Positions 1 to 12,000 of a stretch of 64,000 nt of DNA are shown here, in pieces. The stretch covers positions 73,748,436 through 73,812,435 of the forward strand of contig OW388291.1 of NCBI GenBank assembly GCA_936450465.1, given 5' to 3'. The notes beneath the pieces were generated by a model. It had not been told where the DNA came from. It saw only the letters and a list, made by a program, of their open reading frames with translations, and did no database searches. Source of the stretch: Gibbula magus (lineage: Eukaryota > Mollusca > Gastropoda > Trochida > Trochidae). A program made the translations under genes and the position numbers. Position 1 is the stretch's first letter. Every line of letters starts with the position of its first letter.

Positions 1-319
1 ACCAACCTGCAGAGTTTGCAGATTCTTTGAAGGGATCCTCCTTGGGGTACGGCCACCCACCTCCCCTTATTCTGTCTGACTTGGTCGGATTGATAAGTGG
101 TGAGAATAGAGTTACGTCCCTTGGTTTGCACTGGGATTGGGCTCTACACAGGGTGGTCACACGTTCGGAAAACACTTATTTTGTGTTTTTGAACTTATTT
201 TTACTGTTATTTTTAAAAATTAAGTTACAATCTGTCATCAAGTTAAAAATAAGGATTTTTATGCTATATGTACCCCAAGGAGGATCCCTTCAAAGAATCT
301 GCAACCTCTGCAGGTTGGT
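1..319. mobile_element. Short inverted-repeat (MITE-like) element at window edge
   Basis: Bases 1-49 and 271-319 are inverted copies of each other with a single mismatch, containing CCAAGGAGGATCCCTTCAAA. The interior is AT-rich and non-coding. The left arm starts at the first base of the window, so the true terminus and any target duplication may lie outside. The superfamily cannot be assigned. Confidence 0.7.
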
Positions 320-730
320 TCGAATTAATTTTATGATGAACAAATAACCACTGATAATGTCGTGAAGCCAGTAATTGCTACAATATTTTTCATAACTTAT
401 CGGTATATTGTCAGTAACGGATGCATATGCATTTGTAGAAATAATGCATGTTGCTCCGATTAGGGTTCATCCTATTTTATCATAAAGCATTCGGCGTTTT
501 ATCAATTCAAAAACGTAGGTATCAATTACCTTGAAATTTCTAGTGCGTCACAGAAAATTAGTAATTACAAAATGTATATATAACGAACATTGTCACAGAT
601 TATTTCAAATCACAAAATGAAAGTTAATTCGCTTTATTCGTCCACTTTGATCTACGAATTCATTAAAGATTTTTTCTGAACCTGTTTCATACCAGCAGAA
701 GCTTTTCATCAATAAAAAATGTGCCTTTCC

Positions 731-855
731 TGACAAATACCATGTTTATCTTATCTCGTGAGGTAGAAACTTTAAATATTATCACTCGTGGCTGCGCCTT
801 TCGTGATAATATAAATTTTCTACCTCACTCGATGAGATAAACATGGTATTTGTCA
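731..855. repeat. Imperfect long palindrome (foldback element)
   Basis: TGACAAATACCATGTTTATC at 731 is mirrored by GATAAACATGGTATTTGTCA ending at 855. The arms continue inward through GAGGTAGAAA / TTTCTACCTC and GTGATAATAT-type segments to a short GC-containing loop. It is a fossil foldback or MITE. No clear target duplication is seen. Confidence 0.7.
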
Positions 856-1624
856 AGAAAAGCCAAATATCCTCTATGTATTTTATGATTGATTATATTT
901 CTTGTAATAACTGTATGCTAGGCTTGAAGAGATACAATACAAACATTTCAGGAAATAGCTTAATTTGCTATTATTATTTTAAAAGATTTATCTCAAATCA
1001 AATCCCTGCTATGACACCGCGTGTGCAAGCGTTTGGTCAATATAAGGTCCACCATTAAAGTAACATGTTACCTATTATTAGTCAGTCTGTGTTTGTTAAA
1101 AGAGCTGATGTAACATAAAGCAGAAATAATTATCATGTAGATATTCATACACGAATTAAAAAAAATGTTTAATAAATAAATATTCATTCATTACTCATTT
1201 GTCACAACATTTTATAAAATACCTATATGTTCACGCTTAATCAAAGATATTTCACAGTAGGATAGCTGAGATATCTTTAAAACAAACTTATTTTTATACA
1301 CAGGGAATATTAATTTCTTTTGACGTCTAAGTAGATCTACCGTAACACCACAGAGCAAAAAAAGTTTTACCATGGAACATACAATAATGCACATGTCCAC
1401 ACCTTTATAATACGACCACCTTTCTATAGATAATTAATCAAAGTCATCTAAATAGCATGTGCTTTTCAAGACGCGGTCTATAAATAAGGAACAAAATTAC
1501 AAGGGCCTGACATATGTACATCCAGGGACAAAGAAACTATATACCAACAAAAATGCAAGACATTCTAATCCAAGGGATAAAGTCGACTAAACTTTATTTG
1601 TAAAAAAAGAATTGGAATCGTTGT

Positions 1625-2300
1625 TCTAAAATCTCTATAATCATGAAATGTGGCTTTCTGGCTTGTTTTATGACATCATATAGCGATGATGCGTCATTGA
1701 TTTCAAAGTTCAAAAAAGGAACATTATGACAACATATTGTACTAACATGATGTCCATGTTTCATACAATTTTAACTTAAATACCAAACATTATGTAAATA
1801 GAAAACCCTTTGAAATAGCAGTTTCAGCACGCCATGTGTGGTTGAACAATTATCCTACTGTCATGAATGCAATTTGTATATCTCTTTACGAGATATATCT
1901 TCATCAAAAATGTTCAAAATCGAATGTTTGACTCTGTTGAAAATTTGGTATAATTTCTTCTGGCCCTTCTGTGGAGTTGACAATTAAAGGTACGCATTAA
2001 CAAATGTCTCCTTTACCTCTATCACATCATCATCGGTATCTACAACACTGGCATTATGGTAGTGTCAAGTATCATGGCTTTGTCAGTAGGACTTTTTGTA
2101 ATATACATTTGGTATAGTTTATACTTTGCATTTGTGTCTGAATTCAATATTGTCCAAAACTCAGTTAACATTTTTCCGTACAAGTTAAATGTTCTGTTTT
2201 TGCACTTTCATCTTTGAGGGGTATATCAATATAGAAATTTGTTCAGATGGTGAATGGATATTACAGAAGTACTCGCCAACAAAATGATAATTAACAATGC
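1625..2300 (+). repeat. Dispersed repeat, copy 1
   Basis: This stretch aligns by eye with 6170-6700. Both share, in order, a CTTGTTTTATGA segment, a GATGATGC/AATGATGC segment, TTTTAACT..AT.CCAAA, GTTTCAGCAC/GATTCAGCAC followed by CATGTGTG/AATGTGTG, and TGACTCT.TTGAAA. Divergence is high with no coding frame, so it is an old non-autonomous element of unknown class. Confidence 0.45.
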
Positions 2301-2767
2301 ATATTGCGTATTGATTTTCTTATTTGAAAAGAAAAGAACATAAGAATGTTCCGTTACCATCATAAATAACGGCTTCTAAAGAACAATGGAGTCCAAAAGT
2401 GTTCTCAGTGGAGGGGGGTCTTGTTCCTTGATGCTGAATGTCATAAAGCGTAACAAACTACAGTTTCTGTATGGTGTAAATGCACCACCTGTCTCGCAAA
2501 AGGGGGGTTCATCACTGTTTTGACCATGGTTTCAATGGTCATTCACCCCCCCCCCCCCATATTTTCGTAAGGCATGCAAACACTATTTGACAGACGACAG
2601 TAAATCACCCCGAGACTGAACGAATGTCACATCATAATAAGGGCAGTTTAGGGTATGAACGTGAACCAGGATACCTTTTAGGAAACTGTACAGTGGGAAA
2701 TTGGTTGTTGCAGGGGTGCAACATCCGGTTTTCATGTACAGTTGAATACCCCCTGTGTTTCATTCAG

Positions 2768-3056
2768 GTACTCTGTGGGCCAATCACCGTGAAGCGTAGC
2801 ACCAACTCATCGCATGGCAATGAGTATCGGCTGGAAACTGAGCTAGTTTCGGATATGAACCCGTTTGAAGATATTGCTTCTCAGTTTCGTCAAAAGAAGA
2901 ATGAGATGGAGACGTTGGTGGACTTGATCAGAAAGAACAACAATACGTCCACCCAAGAGTTACTTGGAACGGTTCATGGGGTTTATGTTGATGTAGGTCA
3001 AGTGAATCTGGACTGTCCATTTGGAACCTTTCCTACATACAGAACGTATGGTTGTG
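2768..3056 (+). CDS. Receptor exon: C-terminal part of unknown module, first copy
   Basis: The acceptor is TTTCATTCAG and the donor GTAAGA. The exon enters in phase 0 and leaves in phase 1, giving 96 residues. It contains VKRSTNSS, a predicted helical stretch (FEDIASQFRQKKNEMETLVD) and a C-terminal cysteine pair. By eye it matches exons 23193-23450 (end) plus 24007-24195, so it is the first copy of a duplicated module. N-glycosylation sequons (NSS, NNT, NTS) suit an extracellular location. I recognise no named domain. Confidence 0.75.
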
Positions 3057-6000
3057 GTAAGAGCGCTTTAGCGTTAATGCTAATGCTAATGCTAATAAGT
3101 GACAAAACAATTTGAATGACAGCCCAATCCACAGAGCATACGACCCCACTGCGATCGATTTTGGTTTCCCGGCCGTGCACACTCTCACTCAGTCCACCTG
3201 AAGTCTTGGAAAGATCCCATGCTCGCAAAAAGCATCTCCCTTAAGCGGCTGTCACAACCCGTCGTACGTGCAGCTGCGTGCTGTCTACCGACAAAAACGT
3301 GGGGTAAATTGGGGAATTCGTGCGGCGTCGGTACCGATTTTGGACAAATTTGGAGCACGCAGACTCATCGCAGAACTTTTAGTGCATGCAGAACTTTCGC
3401 TGCGTGCAGTCTACGAACGGGCTGCGGATTTTCCTCCGTACGATCGACGTGCGTGCCCTGGACGACAACCGCACGCACAACGCACCGACATTGTGCGTTT
3501 TTTTCAAGCTTACCCACTCACACTTTCTCTACGAACGACGCGCGTTGTCCGTGCGTAGTTCGTGCTTACTCGGCACGTCAAAAGTTTAACTATCAAATAA
3601 TTAAAGAAAACTCACGTCGATCGTACCGAGTAAGCACGTACAACGTACCGAGTAAGCACGTTCCCCAATTTACCCCACGTTTTTGTCGGTAGACAGCACG
3701 CAGCTGCACGTACGACGGGTTGTGACAGCCGCTTTAATCCACCCTACGTTTTCAGAAAAACGTAGCGACCGTGGCCTCCCCAAAAAATGTACGAACGAAT
3801 TGCACGCACGATGGGTTGTGACATGGGCTATAAGCCAAGGCTCGCACAATGTTTATTCCTAATGCAGGATATTGACCATCCCAAAACACACTCTCATGAT
3901 AACCTCTATTTACCCCACGTTTTTGTCGGTAGACAGCACGCAGCTGCACGTACGACGGGTTGTGACAGCCGCTATACTCGCCATTGGGGGCACATAACTT
4001 CAGCGCATGTCCTAGGTGTTCTCGTAGGGAAACACATTAAAATCCGTGCACCTTGACGAAGTGAAAGCGACTACTGGTGTGTCACAAGTGTACCATGACT
4101 ACACGTTCATTAACCTATGACCCGCTGACCCTAATTCAGATGTTAAACCATTGAAGCTGTCCTACTTCTTGTTGGCCGATGACGCCTTTGCATTGAGAAT
4201 ATTCTTCATCTCCAAGAGGAATATGCCCTTGTAAGAATTGATGTACAACTACTGTATCAAGTGGAAGACGTGTAGTAGAGAATGCCGTCTATGATCGCAT
4301 GTCGATCTTGATCGGTCGTGGTACGGTCATTGTGAGGTCTCGGTGTGGTCCTGGTCCGTTCGCAGTGGTATCGTTATTGATTACTTAAAACAGTGCGAAC
4401 GCACCGCGAGTTGGCACGATCGAGTTGCGAGTTCATGGGACTGCCATTCGACCGTACCAATACCCCATTGAGACCGATACCATTACGAGCGAATTTGCGA
4501 AGCCATCAGTCGCTTTGATCGCAGAAGTTTTGAAAACAGGCAATCGAAACCGGAAACCCCTCTGCAACAATATGCGACCCATGGCGAATAAAGGAGATAC
4601 TTTTTGCGAGCATAGGGATCTTCCAAAGACTTCAGTGTGAGTGAGTGAGAGTGTGCGCGATCAGGAGACTAAAATCGATCGCAATGGGGTCGTATGCTCG
4701 GTGGAATGGGGGTATAAATGAACTGTGGGTTTTCGGTGTAAACAAGGGGCGGGATAGTACAGTTGCTAGCGTGTTCGGTTTCGGATCAAATTATCCCGGT
4801 TTCGATTTCCGTATGGGCTTAGCAAATTTTCTGTAGAAAACTTGTGTCCATGTAAATCAGCGGTCGCAACCCACCGTACCTGCAAGTGCGTACACGTGCT
4901 CTTTACGCTCTGTCTACGTGTAAAAACGTGGGTAAAATAGTGGTAGCCGGACGTTGTAAGTACAGACACCGTACAGATTTGGGAGCACGCATACACGCCG
5001 TAGCTCTTTTAGTACATGCAGAACTTTCGCTGCGTATTTTCCACACGGTCGGCTTCCGCGCTTGCCATCATCAACCAAAATGGTATGTGCATCATTAACT
5101 TAATGGTGTGTGCATCAACGACCGATGTGGTATGTCGTCATTACTAGTACGATAAATACAACATCCAAGAGTTAGATAGATTCATTATCGAGTTTGGTAT
5201 ATACAGTAAATAATATCATAAATGACCAATCCATATGATATCTAACTTATCATCGATATGATATAAATTAAAATAGTAAACAATCATCTCCCTGGGTGCC
5301 TGAAATCAGATTAAAAAACTGACGTTCATCTCTCGTCGCAGAATAAGTAAGTACGGCCTCCGTACGATAACGTGGCAATCGCACGTCACACGTAAGGTGT
5401 AAGTACGTTGTAAGCACTAACAACTCACTTACCACATGCGTTACGTACGATGCACGTAGCAGATCACAGCCAGGCGTTTCGTGCGGGCAACATTGTGTGG
5501 CGTGCGTTGATTTATTCCCCCGCGTTTCCTACTGCCTCCCCACGTTTTCAGAAAAAACGTAGCGGCCCTGGCCTCCCAAAAAACGTACGGACAAAAAAAC
5601 GCACGGTGGGTTGTGACCTAGGTTTAAGGGTGAGTGCAATACTACACTGAATTTCAGAGCAGTGTCATCCGTGGTTAGCTTTTTCCGTCTTGCGGTAGAA
5701 CTGTAGTAGACATCAGTTACATATGCTCCTGGGTCACGGTATACATTTACATTCAGATCGACTGCTCATAAACATGTGATTTTTCCAGTGGGGTGTGTCC
5801 AAGGTAGCTACCACGATGTCCACTCGGGTCAGTGTGAGAAGTGTCCAATTGGTTATTTCACGGACAGAGCCGGTCAGACTGAGTGCACTGCATGTCCACT
5901 GCATACAACTACACTCACACGAGCTGCCTCGTCACGACTGCAATGTAAAGGTAAAACTGATGGAAATACTGTTGGCAATAGATAACATATAAAACGTATT

Positions 6001-9000
6001 TTAACTGATCACATACCAAGTAAACTGACATGCAAAAGAAACTGTACTTAACAAAATGCACGATGTTTTATTGATGTGATGAAAACGACAGAACATATTT
6101 ACATAGTCAACTAAACATTATTTGTTCATTTCTTTCTGAAAAAACAATCCTGTAAATAATCGTCGTTTTGAAATGTCATTAACTAGGCAAAATAGGAGAA
6201 TGAAATAGGATTTTTTTTACTTGTTTTATGACGTCCTCCAGCAATGATGCAATAACCAATGAGTTAAATATTCCAGAATGTAAATTTGGTTGACTGTATC
6301 TTTTATAGACAATGATTTCCATAATTTATAAAGTTTTAACTCATATGCCAAAGCTTGTATCTAAACCCATTTCTAAAAAGGTTGATTCAGCACCCCAATG
6401 TGTGTTTGAATAGACGAACTGTTAAAGTATCACACCCTTATGATGTGCATACTTTACATCAAATATGTTGATCAAAAACATGAAAAATCAATATTATCCA
6501 TCAGTGATCTCGATTTTGACTCTTTTGAAACGCGTGTATAGTTTCGTTTGTTCGTCATTTTACATTGAAATACACCAACAGAAGCAATAACTCATCTCTT
6601 TTGAAACACATTTTCATTTTTGGGTACCTGTGTTCTGAAATCATCCCCTCCACAGTTTTTTTTATCATATCTAATATTAACTTTGCATATGCTTTAGATA
6701 TACATCAGTCATACACATGTGCATTTTGGGACCAATTGTATTACAATTTAAAGTTATGGTCCTTGAATTAGAGCACTCAGCTTTCCGCAATCCTGTATGC
6801 CTGTGATCTGATACTGTTTGGCGAGCAATTATGATTAATATTTTATGAGTTCAAGCTCAAACTTTTCATTGATCAATGATGTGCCTTAAAAACTTGATAT
6901 AAATTATGTGTTTCCCTTGTCATAAGACCATTGCAAAAGCCATATTCGTTTACCTTCTTATCTTTACCTAGATGAAAGACAATGTTTGGAACTTTAACGT
7001 TCATCATTATTTCGTCAGCGTAGGTATTTGTATGTTTCTGATGTTAAATACCGAGGTCATAACCGTTGACCTTGACCTTGATGTAGGGTGCATTTTGTGA
7101 AAACCTTAACCATAGCCATATTTTTTTGTTTTCGCCACCGGAGCTGGTGACATGGTATTCAGCTCCGTACAAGAAACGGAACGGACGTACCGTGCGTACG
7201 TACCTCCGGCCCGTTTCTTGTTATCGCGCTGCACCCATAGTCCTCAAATTTGGTACCAGTCTTCATTTGGGGAACACGCAGATACCAGTCGACTTGGGTG
7301 ACCTTTTCAAGGTCACTACTAGATTTTGACCAGTTTTTAAAATGTTGTTTGCGTAATATTTCATGAACTGCTGCATCTAGAGTTTTCAAATTTTGTATTA
7401 GTCGATCTTCATTTGCGGAATACATGTACAGACAACAATTTACCTTGACCTCATTTTCAAGGTCACTATGATACTTTGACCAGCTTTTAAAATGTTCTTA
7501 GTTCGATATAGGAACAATTGAATCAAACACACTACTCTATATAGAAACTGTGTGTTGATCCTTTAGCTCATTTCTTAATTGCGGCAGGAGACATGGTCAC
7601 GTTTGTGACAATTATTTGTTTGATCGGTGATAGGCCTTCGATATTTGACAGGCTTATTTATTTGTTATCATTCAGCCGATATCATAATTTTCAAGCTGGT
7701 CAAATGCCATCTCATGTTAAATGCTGACCTAGATGATCTAATCTTTCGTAAATTACCCTTACATCTAAACTGCTTATTTGGAGGATAGTTTGTGCATCAA
7801 AATGACTAACCCCGAGGGTTCTTGTGTTCTCAGGACATTCTGGTTTTAAAATGTATGTTATATGAAAGTCAAACTAAATTCCATTGCAGTTGAATGCCGA
7901 CCTGGCTGGTTTTCGAGTACTGGAGTCGAACCGTGTTCCCCGTGCAGTGTTGATCAGTACCAGGACGAGTGGGGAAAGAGAGGCTGTAGCCGCTGTCCAG
8001 GAAACAAAATCACTAAAACCCAGGGGAGTACAGGCATGGAGGACTGTCTTGGTAATAATATGTGACACATTTCTTTGCATGTATCTTACTGTTGACTTTC
8101 GAGCCTCACGATTCAATAATGATTGTAGGATATCATGGTGAATAACTGTCTAAAAATTTGGAACGACATAAAAAATCAGTGGGTTTTGTTTAAATTGTTA
8201 TAACCTAGATGTTTCTGTTCCTACTCTACGAGTAGCAGTGCTGTTGGCATTACCATAATATATTTATAAAGTAAAGGATAATGTTTGACTCTGAACGTTT
8301 ACCAATCAGAATTCGACGTGGAGTTTCAAGATATAGGAAACTCAAGTGCACAGTTAGAACTGACGTCGGATGAGGGTGTTCAAGTGGAAGACTTCACCCT
8401 GATGCTGTGGTTCCGAGTCTCTTCATCAGAAGGACACGTCGCCTCCATCTCGTCTAATGGGAAGACGCTGTGGTCACTTCATGTTGTCAACCACTCACTC
8501 ACAACTACATTCAATGGGTATGGCCATTCAGATTTGAAATGTTCGTTAAATCAACAAATCTGTATGAAGACGAAACGTTGTAAAATTTACATATTTCTCA
8601 TTAAATGTTCAGATTCAGTATCTGCATTTAAGTGTGATACACGTCTATGATAAAACTAGCGCTACGTTCTTAGTATACCGGGCCACAACGAATTATGGGG
8701 CTGCTATAGTATGAGTTCCGTTCGGCGGTCATGCATACGTGCTTTTCATTTCCGAATAATAACAGCAGCAGTGTGGGTGTGTCTTCTGAGGTGTTCGAAT
8801 TATTTGTCTTTCGGCTGTCCCCATTGAAACGCAACTGAGAATAAGAATACCAAAGGTATGTAGCCATGGAGCAGGTCACTCATCCGGCGCGGGTGACTCG
8901 CTCCAAAGCTTCATAATCTGAAAGTTTGAAGGTTTGATTCTCCACACCGAGACACTATTTGAAAGATTTTTGGTGTCACCTTGGGCAAGTGACTATAAAC

Positions 9001-12000
9001 TCATAATATGCCTGTTAATTGACCAGTCCTATTGAGTACATGGTTTGGAAGAGAAGGAATATGTTGAGTGTTAACCAAGCGCATTAATTGCAGCTATAGT
9101 TGTATACTCCTCGAGGAGTTGAAAATTAAATGGAATGATATTGATCAGCTGATTTGTATTCATGCGCGTGTTACACCGAACATCTCCCGTGGCCAAACAC
9201 TATAAAAAATAGTTCTTTAACAAAACGACGATAAATTTATATTGTTAGTCTATGTGGATAACCCATAACATAGTTTTCATATATGACGTACATTTACATT
9301 ATAAATACGTGATTGTAGATAAAACCTCAAATTATTTTGATACGTACATCATTTCGCCTTACTGCAGTACCCTCAGTATGAATCACTGACGTGTGCGAGT
9401 GACTGATCTACTAGGCGTTGAACGAAAATTGGAAAAACCTGTCAAATTTTATCCCACCCGTATGTAATACCATGGGATATAGTCGTCGCCTTGTCCGTCT
9501 GTCTGTGTCCGTCCGTCCGTAATCATTTCGTTTCCGGAACAGAACTAAAAAAACGTTCATGATATAATTCTGAAACTTTCCATGTGTATTACCCACCAAC
9601 TGAAGTGATGCCTTTTGATATTTTCAGATTTCTGAAAAAAAATAATTTTCGTTTCCATAGAAACAGAATCATATTGAATTTGGACTTTGTTCAGGGATAG
9701 GTCTGCTCTGGAGCAGAACTCTAAAGCCCTTCATCATATACCTGAAACTCAGCATATGTATTACCCACTAACTGAAGTAGTAGATAATTATCTGTCAAAG
9801 ATGTGTTTTATAAATTATGTGGGACCGGTGGGATATGTCTTCTGATGACTCTTGTTTAAAACGACAACGGTTAAAAATAGTAATGCCCAGAAGAAAAATC
9901 TACAACGAATGCATAGAATAAAATGTGTATGCCAAGAGGGTCAAAGAAAGTATCGTTAACCAATCATCGTGTCATTCTCTGGCTAGTGACCAATCGGCGT
10001 TGAGAATCACTAAAGAGCACATGTGCGAATATCACAAAAATAATAGTATCATTATATATAATGGGTAATATTATAGCTTACTCTCCGTTTGCGCCTCCAA
10101 CCTCTTACAGTGTTGGAATATCACCCTATATTAAATTACAGTTGGAATATTCAAATAAACTTAATAAAATAAACAAAACAACCAATCATGCTTGGCCTCT
10201 TCATATTTTGGAGAAAAACATATGTGACCAATGAACACAGTTGTAGCAAATTTTGAACCACGTGACCATGTAGGTCATTCGAAATAATTGTCCCCTTTTA
10301 CTGCAAATGAGATTTTGTCTAAGCATCTCAAATTGAACAAGCGTTGTTTTATTTTGGATCTCAACGTTAGTTAACATGACTTCAACTCAAAACCATTTTA
10401 CACGTGAATGAGCAGACATGTACCAATTCAGTGCATAATATCGCACTGAAGTTTCGGAAAATCCAAGAATCGTTACAGTCTAACGTTATCCGCGCGACGC
10501 AAGCATCTACAAATCGATAATATTTGGCGACCATTCAACACGCCAACTTTCCACTCGATTATAGATTTTGTTTATGCCAATAATACTTCGATATGTATTG
10601 ATCTCAATGTACTGACAGGGTATTCATCACAGGGAATCATGTACATGTTTTAAAAAGAATTCGATATAACGCATATATATTGATTATCAAATTACGTAGA
10701 TCCACTCTGCCTTCCTTGTACAGATAAACCAAAAAATTTAAAAATATACATAAATATGCTTCATAGTCAATCGAATAAGTATACTTTAAATATGAAATAA
10801 ACAAATGGTTGACTGCATGTTTAAGGGAAAAAATTGTATGCGTACATATTCTTATGAATATTGCTTGAATTTTGTAATGACAAAACTCTCAACAACCTTT
10901 TGATTAAATTCATATTACATTCAATATGCGTTGAAGTTGAATATAAACTTTTTATTTCCAAATGATAGATTTGATATGTAATAAACTTACGGGCAAAAGA
11001 AAGTATATGGCTCAGTTGTATTTATCATATGTATAATTTTCAAAGTCAAATATCTCGAGTTTTCGACGTCGTATTGAAAAACGGACTATAGTTTGTGATA
11101 TTAGTCCAAAACATTAAATCAGTCAAAGAATACCTCTACGCGGTTTGAATTTTTTTTTATCAAAATTAAAAATTGTAATTTTGAAATTCACCCAAAATAA
11201 TTTTGTTAAAACACAACTGTTCATCGACATATAACACATACTCTGTGTGAAAATCAATAAATGTGCTTCGTCCTGCAAACATTTACAACATTTTGAACAG
11301 GTAGGGGTCATGTTGGTGTAACTTTCATTTCCTACCCGTCTACTTTAAATAATGATATTTTAGTTTAAAAAAACAGTCACCAATTAAGTTATTCAAACTA
11401 CTGGCGAAAGGTATTATTGTATCGTGCCATAATCAAATGCATCTCATTTCTTTAAAATATCGAATTAATCGAAAACAAGTGTGTGATATACTTTATTTTG
11501 CCCGTCAGTTTAGATGAATTTATTGTTCTTAATAAATGACATCTCTACTTCAAAAGGAGCTGTTAAACATTTTGCTTTCTTTAGTGGTTTACTATCCAAA
11601 ATTCTCCAAAGGCAATACCCCCAATACCCCTTGAAAAGTCTGAAAATCACAAAATTGTACTTTTTGGGGAATATGTCTAAATTATGCCGAAACTATCAAT
11701 ATTTAGATGTTGATGATATGTTATGGAATTGTTAAACTGGTTAGTATAAAGAGATTGAAATAAAAACAATTTGACATCAAGTTTATTTGAGACAGAGTTA
11801 TGTCCCTTTGAACATGGAGCCGAAAAACGCCGTTTTTAAAAAGAACCATAATGAAGGGCACATTACTAAAAATCAAGGCCAATATTAAAACATCTGTTCA
11901 GGTCACTTTTTTATGAAATTAATCAGATGAGCTATCACACATAGCTGTTAGTATTACTGTCATTTAGAAGAAGATTTTAAAAGACGCATACCCTCAAAAC

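Larger units (their letters stand above)
320..2767. other. Non-coding interval upstream of first visible receptor exon
   Basis: I see no supported exon here. It is presumably an intron of the receptor gene, because the exon at 2768 opens with an acceptor in mid-protein. It holds the palindrome at 731-855, a dispersed repeat at about 1625-2300, and a run of C residues around 2547-2559. An open frame from 2624 leads into the exon but lacks protein-like features before the acceptor. Confidence 0.5.
3057..5788. other. Receptor intron filled with Harbinger-like MITEs
   Basis: This intron carries the CGTACG-rich elements listed separately (3244-3733, 3737-3973, 4858-5622). Long open frames inside it, for example 3219-3692 on + and several on -, come from the stop-poor CpG-rich repeats. 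They are not genes. Confidence 0.7.

Noticed and set aside
2624..2767. Extension of the first receptor exon upstream to an ATG at 2624
   Set aside because: A good acceptor (TTTCATTCAG) sits at 2767 and the upstream part shows no module pattern or signal peptide. The gene must start further left.
3219..3692. 157-residue open frame and overlapping frames on both strands
   Set aside because: It lies inside CGTACG-rich inverted-repeat MITEs with few stop trinucleotides. The same sequence recurs inverted nearby, and the predicted proteins have repeat-like, arginine/cysteine/threonine-rich composition with no domain.
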